Shown here: positions 38,484-48,700 of the stretch, piece by piece
Layout: each line of letters starts with the position of its first letter
Numbering within the stretch: position 1 is the first letter of the stretch
Source of the DNA: Aulostomus chinensis
Taxonomy: Eukaryota > Chordata > Actinopteri > Syngnathiformes > Aulostomidae
Assembly (NCBI GenBank): GCA_037954235.1
Contig: JBBMOA010000019.1
Span: 11,061,805 to 11,125,804, forward strand
Direction of reading: 5' to 3'
Length of the DNA: 64,000 bases
Made by a program: the position numbers and the translations under genes
Notes under the pieces: generated by a model
Seen by the model: only the letters and a program-made list of their open reading frames with translations
Told to the model about the DNA's origin: nothing
Database searches by the model: none

Positions 38484-39808
38484 ACACATACACACACACA
38501 CACACAAACACTCGTTTAAACAAAAACATTCAAACAAGAAATCCAACACAGTAACACTGACTGATTTTTAAATACATAATTACAAAATTAAAAATCATTC
38601 TGTGTCTGGAAAAATGCGTTTCTGAATGCGTTCCTTCTTTGCGTGCAATTATTGTCTTATTTTTTTGTGCGCACAGTTCTTGAAGTATGTGCACACAAAA
38701 TGAACTTTGACCTAACTCAGACACGTGCCCCCTTTCCTGTGCTCTTAAAATAAAACCAGTGGATTTGTAGGAGAAAACAGTCTTAAAAAATATTAAATTA
38801 TCTATTACATAACATAGTTTACCAGATAATCAGCCCCCAAAAAATAATTCAACAATTTGAAAAAAAAAAGGATAATCTTTTTTTGATATTTCTGAGGGTC
38901 GCATCAGTGACGCTGCACGTAGTCGAACTGCATTAAAAATCAACTTGAATTTATTTTGTTTACTCACATTTTCAAAGGAAATCCAGTGAGTTTTTAGGGG
39001 GGGCGCAGTTGAAAAAAAAACTTGCTTAAAAATAAGAATCTATCAATTTATATTTTAGTGGGTCATATCGGTGATGCTGGACCATCTGAATGCAGCCTAA
39101 ACCAAAATATCCATAGTTTTAACAGTTCCTATCGAGCAAAATCACCTCAGACGAGGGTCTGCAGCTGACTGAGGGTCCACTGAAGGGTTCAGAGCATGAA
39201 AAAGTTTAAAGACTGCAAAAACTAAACAAGGGCTGTCACATAATTCCGTCCAAGTTCATCAATATTGATCAGAGGATATAAATGATGTCAAGATGAAGTC
39301 CAAGAACAAATGTGTAAATATATTTAAGGCGCTGGTGTAAAAATGACGCAGCTTTCACAATCCGAGACAAACTGGTCAGTCAAGGATCTACGTGGAACAA
39401 ATGATCCCACAAACAAGGCAGCAGCAGAGAGGGAAGCTGAGGATGGAGGGGGGGGGATGACATCCATTAACAGGATCTGGTTGCCATGACTACAGATGTA
39501 CAGCTGAGAACACAGACACCCCTTCCCTGCCCTCCTCATCCTCCCGCCGCCAGCACGCACACACACGCGCTTACACATACGTTTTTTTTTTGACAGAGAG
39601 AGAGAGAGAGAGAGAGAGGTGGTGGGGGGGGGTTATTGTGTTATAATGCAAACGGTGAAGAGAGAAAGCTGCGTACCAAAGATGCTGATTTGATGGTGAC
39701 AATGTGTTCACTGATCTTGCAGTCGAGAGACCGGCTCTTGTGAGAAGTAGGCCGCAGCTCTGGCCTGGTGTCCCTGTGCACAGCCTCATCCCTCACGCAA
39801 GCATGGTC
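32609..39808 (-). CDS. taok3: TAO kinase 3, C-terminal half only, with an in-frame TAG
   Basis: TAOK3 is an STE20-type Ser/Thr kinase upstream of p38/JNK MAP kinases with a long coiled-coil tail. Eight exons are visible: 39,808-39,677; 38,381-38,145; 38,008-37,880; 37,795-37,592; 36,793-36,554; 35,808-35,596; 34,439-34,257; 32,770-32,609. Every one is a multiple of 3 and phase 0, 1,500 nt in all. They match human TAOK3 from about residue 399 to the end: DHACVRDEA, SGYKRMRRQHQKQLIALEN, EMNEDPCTPKEEKQER, MQIKKQFQDTCKV and the end SLDFPKEDNR. TAOK3 rather than TAOK1/2 is supported by LTTFLE, LCKDKIKE and that C-terminus. No exon for the kinase domain is recognisable upstream in the window. Codon 4 of the second exon (38,372-38,370) is TAG, where human has Gln (VTRQ). 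Either a 12-nt acceptor shift or skipping of the exon would preserve frame. Confidence 0.9.
38435..38510. repeat. (CA)n microsatellite in a taok3 intron
   Basis: A nearly pure CA tract of about 76 bp. On the gene's sense strand it is a TG tract ending about 53 nt upstream of the splice acceptor of the exon that contains the in-frame TAG. Confidence 0.95.
39593..39619. repeat. (GA)n microsatellite in a taok3 intron
   Basis: About 12 GA units followed by a short G-run, just downstream of the 39,677-39,808 exon on the - strand. Confidence 0.9.
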
Positions 39809-42729
39809 CTGCAGGGGGAGGAAAAAGAGGAGATAGTGGGGCTGGGTGCTTCCCAGGCCCTCCGCTCTGGCTGCTTTTCTTATAGCTGCTATTACTGCCG
39901 AATCTCCTTGAATGCAGCACACATCCCGCCGTAAACGCATCCTTCCCCTGCGGGCTCCCCCGCTACTGTCTGCAAGTCCTTCTTAGGAGAGAAAAGGGCA
40001 TTGCCAAACAATTGCAGGTACCACCGAGAAGGCAGCTACTGTCGATTTTCTGGCGTCCCCCCCCCCCCCCCAACACCAACCCCCCCACCCCCCCACCCCT
40101 CACCTCCCCTTCCCTCCCTCCTCTTTCCCAAAGAGGAGGAAACAAACGGCTCCGGCACAGAATGGAGAATTATGCAATGCCTACCATTGATAATTGGAGA
40201 AAGATGGCACAGGGATGTATTTTACTGCCTCTCTTCTTTTCCGTTTCAAAATGCAAGAAATGTTTGAGAGGAAAAATACTTTTCCTGCGTTCCCATGATG
40301 ATCGCATGTGGTACCGTATGTAAAAATATTCGGATCAGATAAGGCACATCCAAACATGGTTTTCCCTCGAATATGTCGCGTGGTGATCCGTTTGTATTCC
40401 ACTCGAATTTCTGTCCTACATTTACAGCGCACTTGGTCATGGTAGGTGCTTCTCGTGCCTTCTATTCATCTCTTTTCTCTGTCCCTCTTCTACACTCCCC
40501 CTTCCTTTAAAGAGACACCGCAATACTATACTGGCACAAGTTACTGAACATCACATTCTGTCATCAGATTATCTATTTTCTTGATGTTTTAGTAGGGATC
40601 CATATGTTCAAGTTTTGCTAAAATGTATTTTTTTCCCCCTTCATCTCCAAAATCCCTCTTGGTCCTGACTCACACTGTTCAGTTCATCTGTATTTTTGAA
40701 TTGACTGTATAAAGCCACACAATTAAAACAAAAAAACAAAAAACAAAACTCCTCTATCATTATATGAAGAATTCTTCATCCAAAAAAGTATACTTTTCTT
40801 TTCGACTACTCACAAACAGGTGTCTTTTCTGTCGGTCATAACTTCTTTGTGACAGCAGAATGCAAGAGGAGCCAGCCACGTCTGTAGAGCTTTAAGCTAG
40901 CGGAAGCTGATGGCTAACAACGGTGCAAACTTCCTCATCATCACCATCATCCAGTATAATCCACGTCTTCTTCGTCCACACGTCTGCCCAGTTACACTCA
41001 AACACTTTGACTTGAGTTGAAAAATAAATTGTTACCCTTCCAGTTTGTTGCTGCTGCGTGGCAGCACAGAGCGCAAGCAGCCGTTACATTTACCAGTTAG
41101 CCTATGCTAATCTGCCCTCTTTCATAGTCCTTGGTTTTTAGCTCAAACAGACGTTTTTGAGGGTTATTGTGTGCCTGGCTGGATAAAGAAGATGTGGTTT
41201 ATACCGGACGAAGCACTTGAGAGTTTTTAAATTGGACGATGTCTGACAGTTTTTGCTTCTGTTAGCGGTCACTCACCATTAGCCTGGCTCTTTCTGCTCT
41301 CTGGGGTCTCAAGGACGTGTACATCTCTGTGAGCTCTAAATACCTATTGTGAGTACTTTAAAAGCAAAACACCCATGATTTTTGGGTGAAGTATCGTTTG
41401 GATGTGGCAATAGTTGGACTACAGAGAAAAAAACACACTTAACAACTTGTGTGTCTCTGTCTATGAAGCAGAACCTGCGGTCCTCTCCAGAGGAACCGAG
41501 CTGATGGGTTGTAAATGCAAGTGGCGATAGTGACCAATAAATTACTGATGCCATCTAGTGGCCATAGCAAATGTGACCACAGGAAATTAGGAAGTCACAT
41601 GACTTCAGTAAACAAACACAAACTGAAATTTTAGATTTAAACAGAGACTGCTGTTTATTTATGCTCACTTGTGGCAAGAACAGACCAAAACATAAAATAA
41701 TGTATCAATAATAAAAGACAACTAAGAAGAAATTTCTACTGATTTTATTTACACAACAGAAGCTGTTGAACACATTGGAAATCAGGACAGATTCATAAGC
41801 CTGTACAAGCACATCCTGCAGACTGAGAGAATTTTAACGCAACCTAATTAGATATATGTTATCTGACTTCCTTATCTATTATAAAATCAGCCTGTAAGCT
41901 CTGTTCAAGTTAGTGTAGTAATAATACAGATGATAAATAGCTTTTTTTTTGGTGTTAATAATATATTAAGAAGCTCAGTGTGTAATTTATGACAAACTTC
42001 ATGATAAGGATTTCATTTATTTTGCATTTCCAGAATGAAATTGAAATGCGAATGATTTATTTGAAGGTGCGGCTTAAGAAAAATACTGATAACTGCGTTC
42101 TTTTTGCTTTATTCATAATTCAAATGTTTGTTGTCAACATTTTGACTTGGTTCTTGTCTTCCCTGGTGGTATTTGTGAAGTTTGATTTTGATTTGCTTTT
42201 TAGAAAATTGACCCATTTTTCACTGTGGACACATTAACAATCACTCATGAAACCTTCTGTTGTACAGATTTGTTCTTAGAAAACTTTTAACCCTCAATCT
42301 TGACAGAAAGCAAATCTATTTGTAACTCCTTGCTCTTATTGTAACATTTAAGTCCCAGCCAGCCTGGCTGATCGGCAGCCAGCGGAGGTACATGATAAAT
42401 ACAAGCAGCAAGGAGTTAAATATAGCTTTGCTTCCTGCATGTAAGACTAAATTTAGGAGTAAATAAGGAACTACGTTCTACTCAAGAAATAGTCCCTTTG
42501 ACATTTCTTGAAACAGAGATCTGTGGAAACCCTCCTACACATACTGAAGCTCCAACCTCATTGGTCAAGCGCTCCTCAGCTAGCGGTGATGATGCAGCAC
42601 AGTGACTCAAATCAAGAAAACCAGCTGGCAGTTATTGGAATCACATTTTGAAAGATGCAGCAAATTAGCTTTTTTTTTTTGTTATGCACACACAGCTTGT
42701 GTTACATCTGATTGTGCCTCTCACTAGTT
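39809..42729. other. Spacer between taok3 and hspb1
   Basis: This is where the preceding taok3 exons would be expected. I searched both strands for kinase motifs (glycine loop, VAIK, HRD, DFG, APE) and for the Ser-rich linker and found none. It holds a C-rich stretch (40,060-40,105), the inverted-repeat element at 40,800-41,420 and A/T-rich unique sequence. An in-frame ATG at 39,940 upstream of the first exon is open but crosses a good acceptor, so I do not call it. Confidence 0.6.
40800..41420. repeat. Inverted-repeat element B, copy 1
   Basis: A block near 40,943-40,985 ('catcatccagtataatccac', then CTTCTTCGTCCAC) recurs as its reverse complement near 41,175-41,220 (CTGGATAAAGAAGATGTGG, then TTTATACCGGACGAAG). 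A single related block lies at 45,095-45,140. The pattern suggests a foldback or MITE-like non-autonomous element. The outer limits are approximate. Confidence 0.5.
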
Positions 42730-43639
42730 TCACTTTTGAGCATCCTGCTCCTGTCTGATCTGGACAGGTATGACAATCTCACTGGGGGGCCCACTGATGG
42801 ACGTCCTGGGGACAGGAGCCTCTACAGACAGGACTCCATCAGCAGACAGCGAGGAGCTAATGTGCTGCAAGTCCACTCCTGGTGGCAGCCTTGAGGAAAT
42901 GAGAGCAAGTGTGTCAACATACGCAAACATTAGCTCATCTCATTTAACCAGATTTTTGCTGCGGTTTCTTTCTCAGCTTTGATCTCGCCGATTCATCCTC
43001 TAAACTTTAGAATGCGTTTGCAATGTAAAGCAATGACATTTAATCGCCTGGCATCTGAAAGTAAATGAATTTCAGTGAAGGACTATTTCAAAAACAACCT
43101 ACTTGTATTTGCGGGTGAAGCACCTTGAAACTGAGCCGTGCTCATCCTGCCTTTCTTCATGATTTCCTTTAAATGAAAAAGAAAACTGACGTTAAAAACA
43201 GTAGATCGCATCATCAGTCATCATTAATAGACGTTTTATCACTTATCATACCTGATATCTCCAGGTAACCCTCCTTGGTTGTTATTGTAATCTCCTCTGG
43301 TGAGAAGTGGTTGACATCCAGCTTAATCCTCCAGCTGTCTCGCCCTGTTCTGATCTCAGACACTCCACTTGCCAGTTGTCTCAGACTCTTGTTAAACGCA
43401 GCATGATGCTGACTGCTGAATGGAGGCACAAGAGGGCTTTGAGCGTACGCTGGCCAGGAGAAAGATGCCAGCCTCTTCTGCGCCCAGGCTAACCACTCCA
43501 GGTCATTCGGCTCTAGGAAAGGAGGAAGACCAAAATCCTGTCCAAAGACACGATTCGGTTCTGTCCAGTTCGGGAAACGATCCCAGGTCACATCTCGACG
43601 GAAAATGGGACGAGATAAAACTTTATTTTGGTCACCCAT
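42730..43639 (-). CDS. hspb1: HSPB1-type small heat shock protein (Hsp27)
   Basis: ATP-independent chaperone that oligomerises and holds unfolding proteins. Three exons on the - strand: 43,639-43,252; 43,166-43,103; 42,889-42,730. They total 612 nt, or 203 aa (human HSPB1 205, also three exons). The N-terminal region has WDRFPNW and FGQDFGLP, like human WDPFRDW and FDQAFGLP. The alpha-crystallin domain spans about residues 90-175: SLRQLASGVSEIR, WRIKLDVNHFSPEEI, HEERQDEHGSVSRCFTRKY, LPPGVDLQHISSSLSADGVL. The C-terminal tail has the I-x-I/V type motif EIVIPV. Hspb1 is clearly the nearest family; a teleost-specific paralogue is possible. A TATA box lies about 170 bp upstream. I saw no convincing heat shock element. 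Confidence 0.86.
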
Positions 43640-43807
43640 TTCCGAAGAATTCAGCTCAGAATGCAGGATGTTGAAACTGCAAATGCTGTGGCTCCACCCT
43701 TGTCAACAAGTCAAGACTGATGAATGTTAAACTAAACAAAAGAGAAGCTGTAGTGCTTCCACCAGGCAAAACGTTGCTTTTGCATCTGTAATGTTTCCCT
43801 CGCACAC

Positions 43808-43816
43808 TTTATATAC
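43808..43816 (-). promoter_or_regulatory. TATA box of hspb1
   Basis: TATATAAAG on the - strand, about 170 bp upstream of the ATG. Transcription would start near 43,780. The good match and position make a TATA-driven, inducible promoter likely. Confidence 0.55.
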
Positions 43817-45771
43817 CCAGCAGATTCACTTTAACACTTGTCCAGCAGTGCGCCTGATCTAAGGGATGAGAACAACCCGCTAGGTTAAGAACAGGGGTGT
43901 CACTCCTCAGTTGCCCTGGGACCGCGACAGGATAATGGAAATTATTTGTATTTATATCTCTGGAGTGTCTGTGACAAGTTGTTGCAGAATGACTCTGAAA
44001 GCAGCAAGCGGACACTTTATTGAGCAGGGTGCCTCTGCAGTCTCGTCACATACTGGTGCTCTTTGTCCATAGAAATCACAGTCTTGTGTTATGTGAGGGA
44101 ACAACTCGTACATTCAGAGTCAGCATAATCAACAGGAGGCACTTCTTGTTTCCATTGCAAAATTGAAAGAAAACGAATCTCAGGACCAAACAAGTCACAC
44201 TTCACATAAACATTGTGTAATGTGTTTGTACGCCACATAACTGAATGTAGTTGAAACGCCGTTAATATTAAGGACACGGCGATGGACCAGAACCCTGACG
44301 CAGTCGTGCAGCTGTGTTGAATTTTACATTCACATCTTCATGAGTGCTAAACTGTAGATTTAATGAACCAAGCTTTAGAGGCATTTATCAATTCCCCGAG
44401 CACTATCAGACAGGGATGGTATTTATTAGAGAAGCTATAGCATTGCCACTGAGCTCATCCTATAAATGTCAGCTGTAAAGCATGATTAACTAGCTGTGGT
44501 AGGAATAATCACCAAATAATATCCAACGTAAATCAATACATAAATAACCAAGTGGCGGTATTGCAAGGTCAGTTTATAACAGTAGTAAATAACATTATTT
44601 CCTTTTTCTGATAAGAATAATAGAGGTTAATGAGTATAGTACAGTGCAGTTATGCAGTATGAAAAGCTGTCAACAGGTGGAATCAGTCTGACCGATGCAT
44701 CTCAGCTGTTTGTAAAGTTCCTGTTCCGCTAATATTTGGTACTTCTACAGTACAGCGTTATACGTAACATCTGAAATCAAAACAGCAGCCAGCGTGACCT
44801 CAAAAGGCATCATGAAGCCGCTGGGTGCAGTGTGAGTTCAACAGGTCGTTTAAATTTGAGACCTCTGTTCATTCAACAAGAAATTAACGTAATACTTCAC
44901 TGAATAAAGTATTACTTGTTTATCGCAACTCACAAGTAGATGTCTTGAATTCATGAATTAATTTCCCCCTAATGTGTGATTTCTTGGTGAATGCGGAATT
45001 CAGACAACGTTAGCGTCCTACTTTTTTGCTGGAGGCTAATGGAGACCGAAGATTAACAACCGCAAAAATTAAACGAAAAATTTTTGCGTAAACTCTCAAA
45101 CGCATCATCCGGTATGATCCGGGTTTTCTTTATCTGGTTGTTTGCACAATACTTCACAAACACCTGAGCTAGAAACTAAGAGGTAAACCACAGGTCTGGT
45201 TACACGCAGCAGCGTATGTGTGATCGGTTTACGCATAAATGGGAAAACAAAACAAATGATCCCTTTTGGGGTTAAGTATAACTTTAATTAAAAACAATAA
45301 AACATGAAAATATCCAAGAATGAACAACACATACACAGTAAAATATTACTTAATGGTTGATTTACGTGTATGTTGTAACAATACAAAAGCTCACTAGTTT
45401 CACACTAACGTTCGAGTGTTCATTCATGTTCCACCAGCGACACAAGATTTAACAGTTACAGTTCAACGGTACTGTTCAATGAAAAAATTTTTTTTTTAAC
45501 TTTACAAAAACTGTAAAGCCCAGAATTCAGTGCAACAATCATTAGGTTATTCTTTAACAGTGCAGGGACCTTTGTCCAAATTGCTATATATGCAGAATTT
45601 TACTCTGGCAGGTCTGTTTACAAGGTTAATAACCAGAATAAGATGGCATATTTTGGTATGGGTACAAAAAGACCTCCTTTAACTCAAAGGATGTTTGGTT
45701 TACATGGATGATGAACGCCATTTCCATCTTTTTTCCCCATTTTTTATGCATGAAGATGTGCAGAATCCAGG
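43817..45771. other. Spacer between hspb1 and susd2
   Basis: Unique A/T-rich sequence with no supported exon. It includes the lone block of repeat B near 45,095-45,140 and probably the susd2 3' UTR at its high-coordinate end. Confidence 0.5.
44925..45190. repeat. Inverted-repeat element B, partial copy 2
   Basis: The block CATCCGGTATGATCCGGG followed by TTTTCTTTATCTGG closely matches the reverse complement of 41,180-41,215 and, less well, 40,943-40,985. Only one arm is evident. Limits are approximate. Confidence 0.4.
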
Positions 45772-48700
45772 TTAGAGGGCCTCACTTGTTGTCACTCCAA
45801 ACCTAGTAGTTTTCCTGCAATCGTAAATAAAAAAATGATGTCCAAATAGAATCAGGGAAACATCAACGCAGTCGATTTTATGTGAATTATTTCAAAATGG
45901 TATTATGGGATCATACTGTACCTTTTCTGTTTTTTGTTGTGGAGTATGATTGTTGTTAGAATTACAACCAGTGTTACAGCTCCGATGACTGAACCAGCCA
46001 CCATTCCTACGTAACCTGAAATATGACAATAATGTTTTTAAACAAGAAGTTCAGGACTTTCACCGGAGATCAAACTGAGAACAGAGATTGATTACAGGCT
46101 GCAGGCAGCGTAACAATTTCCACACTGACTAATATGTTAAAATGTGTGAAGTTCTGTGGTGAAGAAAAAAAAGATACGCTCAGGGGATTTAAGGGCAGTA
46201 GCACACAGCTTATAGCACAAAGGTGTCTGTCTTGTATTGCCTGTCATTGTTGTTCATGTATTTTAACAGCTACATGACAGTCGAGTCACTGGATCAAATA
46301 AACGTGCGTATTTAAAAAAAATAAATAAACGAATACTCTGATACTGATCTTCAGACAGAACTGACTGAATCTGTAATTTACTGTAAGCCACGCAGGTTGT
46401 GTCTTCTCCAGACCATCGTCCGTTCTCCAGGCAGGTACGTTCCTCTGATCCTTCGATGGAGTAGCCATCGTCACAGGAGAGTCTCACCTTAGCCCCTCGT
46501 AGATAGGTGGTCCCCTCCTTCTTCCCATTAGTCGGCGGTGCAAGCCAGCCACAGGATATCACTGCAGAGTGTAAGGGCTATAAAGCTATGTGTAATATCT
46601 GATAAACAAATGAGAATGTTAAATCCTCTCACCTGGCTTCAGATCCTCCACAAGAGAAATGTGACTCTGGAAAGACACTCGGGTTGCGTTTCCCAGGCTT
46701 GGACTACGACCTACCAGGATGTCATACCTGCAGCACCAGAGGGATTTTCACTGGTTTCTTACTGAGGCGTGGCCAACATTTCAAAAGACCAGTTTGATGG
46801 TAGATCTGATGATATTCTATCATCTGATCATTACTTGCATCTTTCCTCTCCTACCTGCAGAAGCGAGAACCCTCTCCAGAGCAAATCTCTGACGCCTGAC
46901 TGTTAAGTGGATCGTCTGGATGCTCCGGAGCAGAAAACACTGGAATAAAACTGTGATCGTGTCTGGGAGAGTCAAAATATGTGTCCAGCAGATATTTGGA
47001 ATCATAGGTGAACAAGGCAGATATGTTGGCTATAGCCCCTGTACGGAAGAAGAAACACAAAATTAGAGCTGAATCTTTTCTTGTTCCTACAATAGGATGG
47101 ATATCGAAATTATCTGGCACTCTGCTGCCCCCTATTTGTTAGGAGTGTGAGTATCAGGCACTGCTGGTTTTCAACACCACAATAGCATCTATAGATCAAG
47201 TTTTTTTCTAAAGGAAAAGTTGAAGAAAACTGCACGTGAATTTTGAAAAACACCGACTAAAGTCTAAATTCTTACAGCTCGCTCCAAAGCTGAACAGCTC
47301 TTCTGGATTACTGTTATTCACCACCGGTTGGCCGTTGCTGTGAACGAGATCATTGCTGGCGTCACCATTCATTCTTCCAAACAATCCCAGTGTAGAGTTT
47401 TTGAATTCCTCTGGCAGGAGCACGGTAGTTGTCATGGTTCCCTCTCTCAGTCGCACCTCCACACCAGCTCCACTGGGGAACATCACCGTCACATTGGTAG
47501 AGGTCGGAGAAAACACAAACACACCTACAAGACAGGTTTAGTGAAGATAAAGGCAATTTTAACAGGATGAAAACAATAAGTTGCTTTGAAGACCCTGAAA
47601 ACATTCGGTTGGCCTCTTAATATGGCTGATGGGGGAACTATATAAACACTTGAATGAATGAATTAATAAGTAATAAGGTATAAAGTAACATTTCACCTTG
47701 CAGGTCCATCCAGCTCTGCTCAGTAAAGGAAAGAGGTTTTTGATTGCGAAGTACCTCCAGGCCATTGTGACCACTGACCAGCCGCACCTCCACCACATCA
47801 GAGGAGGCTTCTCTCATGGCCACAGATGACAACTTTGTTGCCTTTATTGCGGTTCCTGTAAAAGAATAAAATCAATGACATACTGGGGTTCATGTATGTC
47901 AGTACACCAAAAAAAAAAAACACGACTGAATACTTCAGGCTTTTGTTTGTGTTTAGAAACAAAAACTAAAATCCTGCTGATAATTTGTTGCGGTTGTTGT
48001 TGTTGAAGTTTCAAGGCACCTTTCTTTTTGTTTCAATACACATTTCAGTAATTGAGACACAAATCTGTGATATTGTGATTGCAATTTTTTCTTATTTTTG
48101 GGTTGTTTGAACCGATTGTAGCTTTATAGTTTTACCGCTGCAGCAGGATGATTGAGCTTAATTCCGTGACAGAGACACTCACCGTTCACAGGCTCCGTCC
48201 TACCTTGGACGGTCAGTTGTTTCTCTGCTGACGTCACTAAACTGTACTCCCCTTTGCCATTGAAGGAGTAGCTGACACCGTCAAACGTTATGAAGTGTGG
48301 ATCTCCAAACACCACAGCTACATGGAAATAAACAAATAAACGTGACCTGTAGAATTAGTCATACACAACACACATACCTGTATAGAATAGCTGACCCACC
48401 TGAGCTGGGGGACTGGTAGCGCCTGCAGTCACTGGAGGGCCGGTGTTTGAAGTAGTAGTGGCAGTTGTCTGACCACAGGCAGCAGTAGTAGAAGCTGAGC
48501 ACGTCATAGACCCAGTGGGACTGTCCAGGGACTCGAGGGGGTTTCCTGAATGGAGGTGAGCCCCAGTCATGGGCTCGGTCCGGAGTGCTCCCCCCGATCG
48601 AGTCTGCAGTCAAGACCTGAGCGCCAGTGCTGTCATAGCAACACTGCTGCCCTGCTGCATACTTAGGACTGGTGATACATTCACAGAACTTTGTCAGGAG

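Noticed and set aside
38200..38571. 123-codon + strand frame with a His/Thr run
   Set aside because: It is antisense to the TAOK3 exon and runs into the CA microsatellite.
39641..39940. In-frame ATG at 39,940 as a new start for the TAOK3 fragment
   Set aside because: The frame is open, but it crosses a strong pyrimidine tract and CAG acceptor at 39,809-39,810 that matches the human match boundary before DHVFIRDE. The upstream residues match nothing, so the exon more likely begins at 39,808.
43817..44277. Heat shock elements upstream of hspb1
   Set aside because: I looked for NGAANNTTCN arrays in the proximal 450 bp and found only scattered single GAA/TTC units, not enough to call.
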